Of a stretch of DNA of 19,393 bases, positions 1-8,244 are shown piece by piece (position 1 is the stretch's first letter; every line of letters begins with the position of its first letter). The translations under genes were made by a program, and so were the position numbers. Source of the stretch: Bacteroidota bacterium (GTDB lineage: Bacteria > Bacteroidota > Bacteroidia > Bacteroidales > B39-G9); assembly GCA_003648455.1 (NCBI GenBank), contig QMPG01000022.1:1-19393 (forward strand), written 5' to 3'. Under the pieces are notes generated by a model that was given only the letters and a program-made list of their open reading frames with translations, did no database searches and was not told the DNA's origin.

Positions 1-1
1 C

Positions 2-88
2 CCAATTACTACTTTTAATCCTGTTAAAATTATTAATGACTTGTTACGAAAAGAACATCAACGAGAAGAAGACATAATTGCAAAATAA
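2..88 (+). CDS. C-terminal fragment of an unidentified protein (5' end outside window)
   Basis: The frame starting at base 2 is open from the window edge to a TAA at 86-88 and gives the last 28 residues of a protein, ending in a charged helix-like stretch (LLRKEHQREEDIIAK). A strong terminator follows 32 bases later, which supports a real gene end. The fragment is too short to assign a family, and no motif is visible. Confidence 0.6.
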   Translation, partial: PITTFNPVKIINDLLRKEHQREEDIIAK

Positions 89-119
89 AAATTATTGTTA
101 TTTTTTATACAAATATAAT

Positions 120-152
120 TAACTCTATGATATTTTATCATAGAGTTTTTTC
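120..152 (+). terminator. Rho-independent terminator after the left-edge gene
   Basis: A perfect 12-bp inverted repeat, AACTCTATGATA at 121-132 and TATCATAGAGTT at 136-147, encloses a 3-base loop and runs into a T tract. It separates the truncated upstream gene from the TPR gene at 277. The stem could also act weakly on the other strand, but the T run favours plus-strand termination. Confidence 0.9.
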
Positions 153-248
153 GTATTTATCGAGAATAAAAACAATAATCACAGGAGTTATTGTTGAAAA
201 AAAATAATAAAAAAATATTTAATATGGGAATTAAGATTTATTATTTAT

Positions 249-256
249 TAATTTTG
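249..256 (+). promoter_or_regulatory. Candidate Bacteroidota -7 box for the TPR gene
   Basis: TAATTTTG fits the Bacteroidota -7 consensus TAnnTTTG and lies about 20 bases before the ATG at 277, so it would give a very short leader. No convincing TTTG or TTG -33 element is present at the right distance upstream. It lies after a strong terminator, where a promoter is needed. Tentative. Confidence 0.35.
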
Positions 257-276
257 CATTATTATAAATTATTAAA

Positions 277-1689
277 ATGAATTTTAACGAATCCCAATAT
301 ACTAATAAAGAGGAAGCTAACTCTCTAATCAGTCGTTATGAGAACATGATGATTACGGGAAAGAACCAATATTTTGATGTTTCAGAATTTGAAATAATTA
401 TTGACTTTTTTCTTTCGCACGACAATAACAGCAAGGCTGAGAGAGTAATAAATTATGCAATTAATATTCATCCAACATCAAATGAATTAAAATTAAAACA
501 AGCCTATGTTTGTTTTAAAATAAAAAAATATTCGTCAGCATTAAGTATTTTAGATAAATTACAAAATATCGAACCTTCAAATTCTGATATTTATTTTTTA
601 AAAGGGAAAGTTTTTATCTTGTTAAATCAAAATAAAAAGGCATTTCAATATTTTAACAAAGCATTAGAAATACAATCAGAAACATCTTATGTAACTGATT
701 TGTGTTTTGAAATAGCAATTTTTCTCGAACAAGAAGAAAAATATGAACAAGCATTAAAGTATTTTCTTAAATGCTATGAAATAGATAGTGAAGACAACGA
801 AGTAATTTATGAAATTGCCTCATGCTATGATATTATTGAGAAGTATGAAAAAAGCATTGAGTTTTACCAAAAAATATTAGACATAGAGCCTTTTGATGAT
901 GAAATATGGTATAACTTAGGAATAGTTTATAATAAAATTGAAGATGTTGAAAAAGCTCTTGAAGCTTACGATTTTGCTTTAGCCATTGACGAAAAGTCAC
1001 TTTTTGCAAATTTTAACAAAGCAAACACTTTAGCAAATATTAAAAAATATGATGAGGCTATACCTTATTATAAAGAATTTATTAGTCAGGTTGACGACAA
1101 TTCACAAGCATTTTCTTACCTCGCAGAATGCTATCGCAATATAAACAAACTTGATCAAGCAATCGAATACTACGATAAAGCCTTAAAAATTAATAATGAG
1201 TGTAGCGAAGCTTTTTATGGAAAAACTTTAGTGTTTTACGAAACAGAAAACTATGAAAAAGCATTAAACACTATTATTAAAGCTATAAAAATTGAGAAAC
1301 AAAATAGTGATTATTTGTTTATTTATGCAAAAATATCAACCAAACTCAATAATTTAGAAAATGCAGAAAAAGCATACAATCAAGCCTTAGAGATTGTTCC
1401 CAACGATAAAGAAGTTTGGATTAGCTATGCTAAATTTTTGTTTAATCAGGGGCTTCTTAACGAAGCTATTGAGCTTTTAATAAAGGCTGATAAAATAATT
1501 ATCAACGAAGCAGAAATTAATTTTAGTATTGCTGCTTTATTATTAAAAATAAATAATGACGACCAAGCTTTTAATTTTTTCGAAAAAGGACTTGTTATTG
1601 ATTTTAATAAAGCCAATGTTTTTTTTAGCTTTAATCCTCAAGCAAAAACTAATGAAAAAATTAAATCTTTAATAAATAAATATAAATAA
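277..1689 (+). CDS. Cytoplasmic tetratricopeptide-repeat (TPR) protein, about 12 repeats
   Basis: The 470-residue protein is almost entirely TPR repeats. From about residue 36 to 446 the loop between helices B and the next A recurs at 34-residue intervals (near residues 66, 100, 134, 171, 205, 239, 273, 307, 341, 375, 409, 443), with one 3-residue insertion near 138-141. Typical positions are kept, such as YEQALKYF, YEKSIEFY, LDQAIEYY and AEKAYNQAL. There is no signal peptide, lipobox or membrane segment, so it is probably a cytoplasmic helical scaffold binding other proteins. No enzymatic domain is visible. It ends 47 bases before the PLP-enzyme gene with no terminator between, so the two may share a transcript. 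From memory, TPR proteins of this type often lie near DUF368 genes in Bacteroidota, as here. The specific partner is unknown. Confidence 0.9.
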   Translation: MNFNESQYTNKEEANSLISRYENMMITGKNQYFDVSEFEIIIDFFLSHDNNSKAERVINYAINIHPTSNELKLKQAYVCFKIKKYSSALSILDKLQNIEPSNSDIYFLKGKVFILLNQNKKAFQYFNKALEIQSETSYVTDLCFEIAIFLEQEEKYEQALKYFLKCYEIDSEDNEVIYEIASCYDIIEKYEKSIEFYQKILDIEPFDDEIWYNLGIVYNKIEDVEKALEAYDFALAIDEKSLFANFNKANTLANIKKYDEAIPYYKEFISQVDDNSQAFSYLAECYRNINKLDQAIEYYDKALKINNECSEAFYGKTLVFYETENYEKALNTIIKAIKIEKQNSDYLFIYAKISTKLNNLENAEKAYNQALEIVPNDKEVWISYAKFLFNQGLLNEAIELLIKADKIIINEAEINFSIAALLLKINNDDQAFNFFEKGLVIDFNKANVFFSFNPQAKTNEKIKSLINKYK

Positions 1690-1736
1690 TTATAAATCAA
1701 TATATAAGAAATATAATATAAAATAAATTTTAAGTT

Positions 1737-3065
1737 ATGAGTAATTCTTCAAATAATAAATTCCATTTTGTATGTCGAAACTGCAAACATGAAATTAGTG
1801 ATTTTAAAGAGTGGTTTAGTTACGGGCAAAAATGCCCCAAATGTGGAAAGAATTGGGTAGATACAGTTTATTCTCAGGATATTAATAAATATAAAGAATT
1901 GATTTTCGATAATGGAGCTGAAGTAAAAAGTCTCTGGCATTATTTTGATTTTTTACCACTTAACGATAAAAAAAATATTATTACTAACGGAGAAGGCGTT
2001 ATTGATATTGATAATTGGAAATTTCTTGAAAAATTTGCAAAAGAGCAATATAATGTTGATTGCACTGTGTATGCTTATCGCAACGACGATAACTATGGAA
2101 CAGGTACATTTAAAGACGCAGCAGCAACATTAGTAGCAAGTGTTTTAAAAGAAAATAATATTAAAGAATATGCTGTTGCAAGTACAGGAAATGTTGCAAA
2201 TGCTTTTGCCCGTTATCTTGCAGAAGCAGGAATTTCATTATCTGTGTTTATTCCAAACGATGCTCTAAAAGCTAACGAAGCTGAAGTAAGTAGTTATGGA
2301 CAAAGAGTTTATCGTGTAGATGGTGATTATGCTAAAGCTAAAAAAATAGCAGCCGAATTTTCAAAAAAACATAATGTGCTTTTATCTTCTGGAAACACCG
2401 ATCCTATGAGAGTAGAATCGAAAAAAGTTATGCTTTTTGAATGGTTACGGATATTAGGTGAAGTTCCAAATGTATATATTCAGGCTCTTAGCGGTGGAAC
2501 AGGTCCAATTGCTATTAATAAAGCTTTCGACGATGTTAAAGAATTAGGAATAATTAAACAGTCTCCTCGTTACATATTAGTTCAACCAAGCCGTTGTGCA
2601 CCAATGACTGAAGCATGGCAAAAAGCAAAAGCAAATAATTTTCCTGAAGGTTGGGAACAAGATTATCCAATTTATGATAATCCAAAATCAAAAGTACCAA
2701 CTCTTGCAACCGGTAATCCCGCTACTTATCCTATTATTTCTAAAATTGTGAAAGATAGTGGTGGCGAAATTATTGAGTATGATGAAGATAAATTAGTTGA
2801 CATTTCTCGTTTGGTCGCTTTTGAAACTACAGTTAGAATGGGACCTGCTGCTGCAGTTGCTGTTGGCGGTTTTTTCGATTCGTTGAAAAATGGCTATATT
2901 AACAATGGCGACAGAGTAATGATTAATATTGGTGAAGGTGTGAGAAGAGCTCCCGACTTTATGAAAGAAATGATTTACACAACTAAAAAGATTAAGTCTG
3001 TTGACGATTGTGAAAATTATGACAGAGAATCTTACAGAGACCAATTATGGAAACCTTTTAAATAA
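1737..3065 (+). CDS. Fold-type II PLP enzyme of the threonine synthase family, resembling cysteate synthase
   Basis: The 442-residue protein starts with a zinc-ribbon-like pair of Cys pairs (C13/C16 and C33/C36), as in bacterial and archaeal threonine synthases. The PLP lysine is expected at K126 in GTGTFKDA. The ribbon is followed by the substrate loop ASTGNVANAFARYLAEAG (148-165) and the phosphate-binding loop SGGTGP (252-257). The classic threonine synthase block around the lysine (NPTGSFKDR) is altered: NP is absent and A follows KD. Several C-terminal blocks, including APMTEAW (288-294), TLATGNPATYP (322-332) and GPAAAVAVGGF (369-379), recall cysteate synthase, which makes L-cysteate from O-phosphoserine and sulfite. 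In Bacteroidota cysteate is the precursor of capnine-type sulfonolipids. Threonine synthase (thrC) remains the main alternative. No thrA, thrB or acyltransferase partner is in the window. Family certain, substrate inferred. Confidence 0.85.
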   Translation: MSNSSNNKFHFVCRNCKHEISDFKEWFSYGQKCPKCGKNWVDTVYSQDINKYKELIFDNGAEVKSLWHYFDFLPLNDKKNIITNGEGVIDIDNWKFLEKFAKEQYNVDCTVYAYRNDDNYGTGTFKDAAATLVASVLKENNIKEYAVASTGNVANAFARYLAEAGISLSVFIPNDALKANEAEVSSYGQRVYRVDGDYAKAKKIAAEFSKKHNVLLSSGNTDPMRVESKKVMLFEWLRILGEVPNVYIQALSGGTGPIAINKAFDDVKELGIIKQSPRYILVQPSRCAPMTEAWQKAKANNFPEGWEQDYPIYDNPKSKVPTLATGNPATYPIISKIVKDSGGEIIEYDEDKLVDISRLVAFETTVRMGPAAAVAVGGFFDSLKNGYINNGDRVMINIGEGVRRAPDFMKEMIYTTKKIKSVDDCENYDRESYRDQLWKPFK

Positions 3066-3110
3066 ATTTCTTGTAAAAAAGAAGCATTTAAACAGAAATA
3101 GATTTAAATT

Positions 3111-3141
3111 AGTGCCGTTGATTAATTTTAACGGCATTTTT
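3111..3141 (+). terminator. Rho-independent terminator after the PLP-enzyme gene
   Basis: TGCCGTT (3113-3119) pairs with AACGGCA (3130-3136) around a 10-base loop and is followed at once by five T residues. The stem is GC-rich for this sequence. It lies 45 bases after the stop codon and separates this gene from the DUF368 gene. Confidence 0.85.
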
Positions 3142-3239
3142 AATATTATACGTAAGCTAAAAGTTTAACGTTTAGAGTTTAATGCAATGTTAATCAGCGA
3201 CTATCAACAATACAAACAACTAATTATCAATTAAAAAAA

Positions 3240-4175
3240 ATGAAAAAATATTTTATAAATTTTACTAAAGGTCTGGCAATGGGTGCTGCTAATGTTATTC
3301 CGGGAGTTTCGGGAGGTACTATTGCATTAATAACAGGAATATTTCAGCGAATAATAGATGCAATTAAATCATTTAATATCACGGCCTTTAGTTTGCTGTT
3401 TAAAGGAAAATTTAAAGAATTTACAAGATACACTGATTTGTATTTTTTAATTTCAGTCTTTCTTGGTGCTGTGATTAGTATTTTTTCTTTAGCAAAAATT
3501 TTGTCATTTCTATTCAGTAATTACCCTATTCATGTTTGGGCTTATTTTTTTGGGTTAATTCTTGCTTCTGTATATTTTGTTGGGAAAACTATTAACAAAT
3601 GGTCTTTCTCAACTATTGTTTTTTTTATTTTAGGTACAGCAATTGCAATATTAATTTCAGTGCTAAACCCTGCAAAAGAAAACGATTCCCTGATTTATCT
3701 TTTTATTTGTGGTATAGTTGCTGCATGTAGCATGATATTACCCGGACTGTCAGGTTCTTTTATATTAATATTATTGGGAAACTATCGACTTGTAATGATA
3801 GACTCTGTTACAAATTTAGATTTGCTTGTTTTATTACCGGTTGTTATTGGTGCAGGATTTGGATTATTAGCTTTTTCTTATCTTCTTTCATGGATTTATA
3901 AAAAATTTCGAAATCAAACCATTGCATTGTTAACAGGTTTTATTCTGGGTTCATTAAGCATTTTGTGGCCATGGAAAAAAGTTATCTCAACTTATATTGA
4001 TAAACATGGTATTGTTAAACCTCTTTTACAAAAAAATATTCTTCCAAATCATTATTTAGATATGACAAACAACGACCCTCACTTAACAGCTGCGTTTATT
4101 CTGTTAATTGTTGGATTTTTAACAATTGTTGTTATCGAAAAAATTGCGCAAACAAAAGAAGAAAATGAAAATTAG
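3240..4175 (+). CDS. popT: DUF368 membrane protein, undecaprenyl-phosphate translocase (PopT family)
   Basis: The 311-residue polytopic membrane protein carries the DUF368 signature MGAANVIPGVSGGT at residues 14-27 and a second, related half-site CSMILPGLSGS at 163-173. This fits a duplicated inverted-topology fold with two re-entrant hairpins. About eight hydrophobic segments are visible. DUF368 proteins (PopT) have been shown to recycle the lipid carrier undecaprenyl phosphate from the outer to the inner leaflet of the cytoplasmic membrane, supporting peptidoglycan and surface-polysaccharide synthesis. The length matches the family. The ATG is preceded by an A run and lies after a terminator, so the gene should have its own promoter in 3142-3239, but no clear -7 box is visible there. 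The function is transferred from the family. Confidence 0.92.
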   Translation: MKKYFINFTKGLAMGAANVIPGVSGGTIALITGIFQRIIDAIKSFNITAFSLLFKGKFKEFTRYTDLYFLISVFLGAVISIFSLAKILSFLFSNYPIHVWAYFFGLILASVYFVGKTINKWSFSTIVFFILGTAIAILISVLNPAKENDSLIYLFICGIVAACSMILPGLSGSFILILLGNYRLVMIDSVTNLDLLVLLPVVIGAGFGLLAFSYLLSWIYKKFRNQTIALLTGFILGSLSILWPWKKVISTYIDKHGIVKPLLQKNILPNHYLDMTNNDPHLTAAFILLIVGFLTIVVIEKIAQTKEENEN

Positions 4176-4293
4176 TTATTGCTTATGTCTAAATCAGATA
4201 TTATAATAATAGACTTTTAATTATGTTTAAATTTTTATAAATTTAAAATTTGTTTAGTAAGCAAGACTTAATCTTTAATAACGATAAAAATCA

Positions 4294-7071
4294 GTGTTTT
4301 TGATAAAAAAAATATTAATCATATTGAGTTTAACTTTTTTTATTGCATTTAATCTTTTTTCACAAGAGGAAAAAGGTTATCTCGAAGTTAAGGGAACTGC
4401 CAAGTCTGATAGAAGAGTTATTAAAAATGCAAAAATTGAAATATACCGAAACTTTGTTAAAGTTAAAACAATTACTACAGATGAGAGTGGAAAATTTGAT
4501 TTTAAACTTGATCTAAATAGAAATTATATAGTAAAATTTGTTAAGAAAGGACTTGTTTCTAAAAAAGTAAGTTTCATTACTGTATTACCTAAAGATGAAA
4601 TAGGAATTTGGACTTATCGCTTTTCTATTGATTTGTTTCCAATGGTTGAAGGACTTGATATTTCAATATTAGAAAATCCTATTGCAAAAATTAAATATAA
4701 CGAAGTATATGGTGAATTTGATTTTGATGAGGAATATACCGAAGAAATGTTTAAGAAAATTGAAAATTTGTTAAATCAATATGAAAACCTAAAAGAGCAG
4801 GCTTATCAACAAACAATAGCTAAAGCGGATACTTTATTTGACAAAAAGAAATATAAAGAGGCTTTGGAAATGTATGATTTGGCAACAAATTATAATCCTT
4901 ACGATGAGTATCCTGATGAGATGATAAGACAGACTAAACGAATTATTTCAAAACAGGAATCTCAAAAAAAATCTTATGATAAAGCAATTAATATGGCCGA
5001 TAAGAATTTTCTTGTTGAAAATTACAAACAAGCAAAGTCTTATTATAAAAAAGCTCTTTCATTTATTCCTGAAGCAAATTATCCAAAAACAAAAATTAAT
5101 GAGATTGATAAAATATTAGGTAATATTAAAGCAAATTATGATGAGAAAATTATTAATGAAAAGGCATATAAAGAATATATTGCATATGCCGATAAAAGTT
5201 TTAGTGAGAAGCATTATTTAGAAGCAAAAGATAAATACAACAAAGCCCTTGATATAAAACCAAATGAACAATATCCAATTTATAAATTACAAGAAATTGA
5301 AAAAATAATTACTGCCCAGCAAAATAAAGATGCTAATAATGCCCAAAAACTTAAAGCATATAATGAAGCCATAAAACAAGCAGATTTATTTTTTAATAAT
5401 AAAAAATATTCTGATGCTAAAATAAATTATAAAAAGGCTTTATCATATAAACCCAACGAACAATATCCTCAAGATAAAATTGATAGTATTAATGAAATTT
5501 TAGTTAAGCTAAAATCAATTGATGAGAAGTACAATAAAGCAATTCAATTTGCCGATAATAATTTTAATTTAAAATATTACGAAAAAGCTAAACAAAATTA
5601 TAGTAATGCTTCATTGTTAAAACCTGATGAAGAATATCCAAAAAATAAAATTATTGAGATAAATAAAATACTTATTTCATATAACGAAAAAGAAAAGTCA
5701 TATAAAGAAATAATAAAAAATGCTGATCTTGCTTTTGAAAAAGAGCAATATGAAAAGTCTAAGTCATTTTATAATAAGGCTTTATCTGTTAAACCTGAAG
5801 AAGAATATCCTAAAAGTAAGTTGCTAAAGATTGATAAAATACTTACACAGCAAAATGCAGTAAATTTGTCCTATAAATCAGCAATAGAAAGTGCTAATCA
5901 GGAATTTAACAATAAAAATTATCAATCATCATTATCATATTATCAAAAAGCTTTGGCAATAAAGCCCAATGAACAATATCCAAAGCAAAGAGTTAGTGAA
6001 ATAAAAATAATTCTTGCAGATGTTCAGAATAAGAAAAATGAATATAACAAGACTGTAAAAGAGGCTGATAATTTATTTTTTGAAAAAGAATATAATCAGT
6101 CAAAAATGCAATATGAGAAGGCTCTAAAAATTTTACCCGACGAAAATTATCCTAAACAAAAAATTAATGAATTAATTGAACTTATTGCTTCGGCTCAAAG
6201 AGAAAAAAAATCAAGGCGGGAATTACAAAAACAGTATAATGAAATAATTTCGAATGCCGACAAATTTTTTAATTCTAAAAAATATAATGTTGCTAAAGAT
6301 TTATATAATCAGGCAATAAGTATTCTACCTAAAGAGCAATATCCTAAAACTAAAATTAATGACATAAATACAATTTTAGATAATTTGAAAAAGGAGAAAA
6401 TAGCCTCTTATAATAAAATAATAAAAATAGCCGACAATTATTTTAATAATGAAAATTATGAGCAAGCAAAGTTGATGTATAACAAAGCTTTGAGTTTATT
6501 ATCAAATAAAGTATATCCAAAAAATCAATTAACGCAAATTTTAAAAATTCTTGAACAGAAAAAGTATGAACAACAGAAACAATTGATGATTGATCAAGAC
6601 TATAAAAATGCAATAAATGAAGCTGATAAGTTTTATAATTCAGCAGATTATGTTTCAGCAAAAGCAAAATACAAAACAGCTTTGAATATTAAACCAAATC
6701 AGAAATACCCACAAGATAGGATAGAAAAAATTAATAAAATTATTCAACTTCAAAAAGAACAAAAAATTGCTGCTACAGAAAAAGAAAGACAACAAAAAAT
6801 TGATGAAGCAAAGGCAGGCAGAGAAAAAGATTTTGATTTTAAAGGTAAGGAAAGAGAAATAAAGTTTTTGTCTGATCTGGCACGCAAATATCCCGAAGGT
6901 GTAACTGTTGAGCATTATAATAAACCTCAAAAGAAAATTAAACGAGTGATTGTGAATCGTGGTGGTGTTGCAAAAGAATATCTGGAAGTAAAATACTCTT
7001 ATGGCACATATTATTTCCGTAATGGACGAAATATTTCAAGGTATATTTTCTTGTCAGAAACAAAAGAATAG
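4294..7071 (+). CDS. Exported protein: carboxypeptidase-regulatory-like domain plus eleven 57/64-residue helical repeats
   Basis: The 925-residue protein has an N-terminal signal peptide (basic start, hydrophobic 7-21, cleavage likely after FSQ at 24). A small beta domain at about 28-115 resembles the carboxypeptidase-regulatory/CNA-B fold (TTDESGKFDFKLDL). Residues 168-815 hold eleven divergent TPR-like units with the core A..AD..F..K.Y..AK..Y.KAL..KP.E.YP..KI.EI.KIL. Their conserved Tyr-Pro pairs have Tyr at 206, 263, 327, 391, 448, 505, 562, 619, 683, 741 and 805. A charged helix (815-845) leads to a compact C-terminal domain (855-920, rich in Tyr and beta, YGTYYFRNG). It is probably a periplasmic or surface scaffold. 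The start is GTG at 4294 or TTG at 4300: an in-frame stop lies just upstream and there is no ATG before the signal peptide. The next gene starts 2 bases after its stop, implying co-expression with the ABC importer. Confidence 0.85.
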   Translation: MFLIKKILIILSLTFFIAFNLFSQEEKGYLEVKGTAKSDRRVIKNAKIEIYRNFVKVKTITTDESGKFDFKLDLNRNYIVKFVKKGLVSKKVSFITVLPKDEIGIWTYRFSIDLFPMVEGLDISILENPIAKIKYNEVYGEFDFDEEYTEEMFKKIENLLNQYENLKEQAYQQTIAKADTLFDKKKYKEALEMYDLATNYNPYDEYPDEMIRQTKRIISKQESQKKSYDKAINMADKNFLVENYKQAKSYYKKALSFIPEANYPKTKINEIDKILGNIKANYDEKIINEKAYKEYIAYADKSFSEKHYLEAKDKYNKALDIKPNEQYPIYKLQEIEKIITAQQNKDANNAQKLKAYNEAIKQADLFFNNKKYSDAKINYKKALSYKPNEQYPQDKIDSINEILVKLKSIDEKYNKAIQFADNNFNLKYYEKAKQNYSNASLLKPDEEYPKNKIIEINKILISYNEKEKSYKEIIKNADLAFEKEQYEKSKSFYNKALSVKPEEEYPKSKLLKIDKILTQQNAVNLSYKSAIESANQEFNNKNYQSSLSYYQKALAIKPNEQYPKQRVSEIKIILADVQNKKNEYNKTVKEADNLFFEKEYNQSKMQYEKALKILPDENYPKQKINELIELIASAQREKKSRRELQKQYNEIISNADKFFNSKKYNVAKDLYNQAISILPKEQYPKTKINDINTILDNLKKEKIASYNKIIKIADNYFNNENYEQAKLMYNKALSLLSNKVYPKNQLTQILKILEQKKYEQQKQLMIDQDYKNAINEADKFYNSADYVSAKAKYKTALNIKPNQKYPQDRIEKINKIIQLQKEQKIAATEKERQQKIDEAKAGREKDFDFKGKEREIKFLSDLARKYPEGVTVEHYNKPQKKIKRVIVNRGGVAKEYLEVKYSYGTYYFRNGRNISRYIFLSETKE

Positions 7072-7073
7072 AT

Positions 7074-8222
7074 ATGCATAAACTTATATTTTTTTTAATA
7101 GTAATTGTTTTTTTTTCATGTAGTAATCATTCTGATAATTATGACAATACTAAAAATTTAACTTCCGATACTGTAAGCACAAGCGTGAAATACGCTAAGG
7201 GTTTTAGTATTACTTATCATAATAATTTTAGAATTCTTAAAGTGTTTAATCCATGGCAGGGTGCTTGCAATGTGCAATATCAATACGTATTGGCAGATAA
7301 TCCTAAAAAAGTTTTAAAGAAATATTCTAAAATTCAGATAATTAAAACACCAGTGAAAAAAGTTGTATGCTTATCGACAACACACATTGCTTTTATCGAT
7401 TTTATAGATGAAACAAACAGTATTATAGGGGTTTCAAACATTAAATTTATTAACAACAAGAACGTTAATAAGTTATATCAAAAAAATAAAATTGTAGAAG
7501 TAGGATATGACCAAAATCTTAATTATGAATTAATTATCAGTCTTAAACCAGATTTGATTATTACTTATGGTGTTGATAATAAATCTGTTAGTTATATAAA
7601 TAAATTGAAAGAATTTGGAATACCGGTAATAATTAATGCTGAATATCTCGAACATGAGCCTCTTGCTAAAGCCGAATGGGTAAAATTCATTGCTGCCTTT
7701 TACAATAAGAGTGACTTGGCAAACAAAAAGTTCGACATTGTTGTTAATGAATATAATAAACTTAAACATATTACCGATACAATTACCCAAAAGCCATCAG
7801 TAATAACCGGTTTACCTTGGAAAGACACATGGTATGTTCCTGGCGGGAAATCTTTTGCTGCTCAATTTCTTTACGATGCCGGGGCAAATTATTTGTTTAG
7901 TGATGATGCATCTCGCGAAAGCTTAGCACTCGATATTGAAACTGTATTTGCAAAAGCACAAAAAGCCGATTATTGGATAAATATTGGGACAGCAAATAAA
8001 ATTGACGACATTATTAATGTTGATATCAGATTGAAGAATTTTTATGCATTATCAAATAAAAATGTATATAATAACAATGCTGTTTTTAATAAATATGGGG
8101 GGAATGATTATTGGGAATCGGGAATAGTTAACCCGCAGATTATTTTAAAAGATTTAATTCATATTTTTCATCCTGATATTTTTTCTGATTACAATTTATA
8201 TTATTATAAGAAGATTTATTAA
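7074..8222 (+). CDS. ABC importer substrate-binding lipoprotein (iron-siderophore/heme/cobalamin type)
   Basis: The 382-residue protein has a lipoprotein signal with lipobox FFSC (Cys16), so it should be anchored to a membrane facing the periplasm. From about residue 94 it follows the BtuF/FepB fold (Peripla_BP_2): KKVVCLSTTHIAFID, then IIGVSN (117-122), a first-lobe segment ending LIISLKPDLIITYG (153-166), a long connecting helix, and a second lobe with WYVPGGKSFAAQFLYDAG (253-270). An extra N-terminal stretch (about 40-80, including NPWQGA) precedes the fold; from memory this is common in Bacteroidota members. It lies 2 bases after the repeat protein and 22 bases before the FecCD permease. 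The ligand cannot be read from sequence, and no TonB-dependent receptor is in the window. Confidence 0.88.
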   Translation: MHKLIFFLIVIVFFSCSNHSDNYDNTKNLTSDTVSTSVKYAKGFSITYHNNFRILKVFNPWQGACNVQYQYVLADNPKKVLKKYSKIQIIKTPVKKVVCLSTTHIAFIDFIDETNSIIGVSNIKFINNKNVNKLYQKNKIVEVGYDQNLNYELIISLKPDLIITYGVDNKSVSYINKLKEFGIPVIINAEYLEHEPLAKAEWVKFIAAFYNKSDLANKKFDIVVNEYNKLKHITDTITQKPSVITGLPWKDTWYVPGGKSFAAQFLYDAGANYLFSDDASRESLALDIETVFAKAQKADYWINIGTANKIDDIINVDIRLKNFYALSNKNVYNNNAVFNKYGGNDYWESGIVNPQIILKDLIHIFHPDIFSDYNLYYYKKIY

Positions 8223-8244
8223 AAAAGTACCAAATAAAAATATA

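Noticed and set aside
2793..3044. Minus-strand open frames inside plus-strand genes (for example here, and at 6443-6930 and 17913-18167)
   Set aside because: They are shadows of well-supported genes, with no signal, motif or spacing that supports expression.
4226..4247. Perfect 9-bp inverted repeat TTTAAATTT/AAATTTAAA considered as a terminator for the DUF368 gene
   Set aside because: The stem is AT only and no T tract follows, so such a match is expected by chance in this AT-rich gap.
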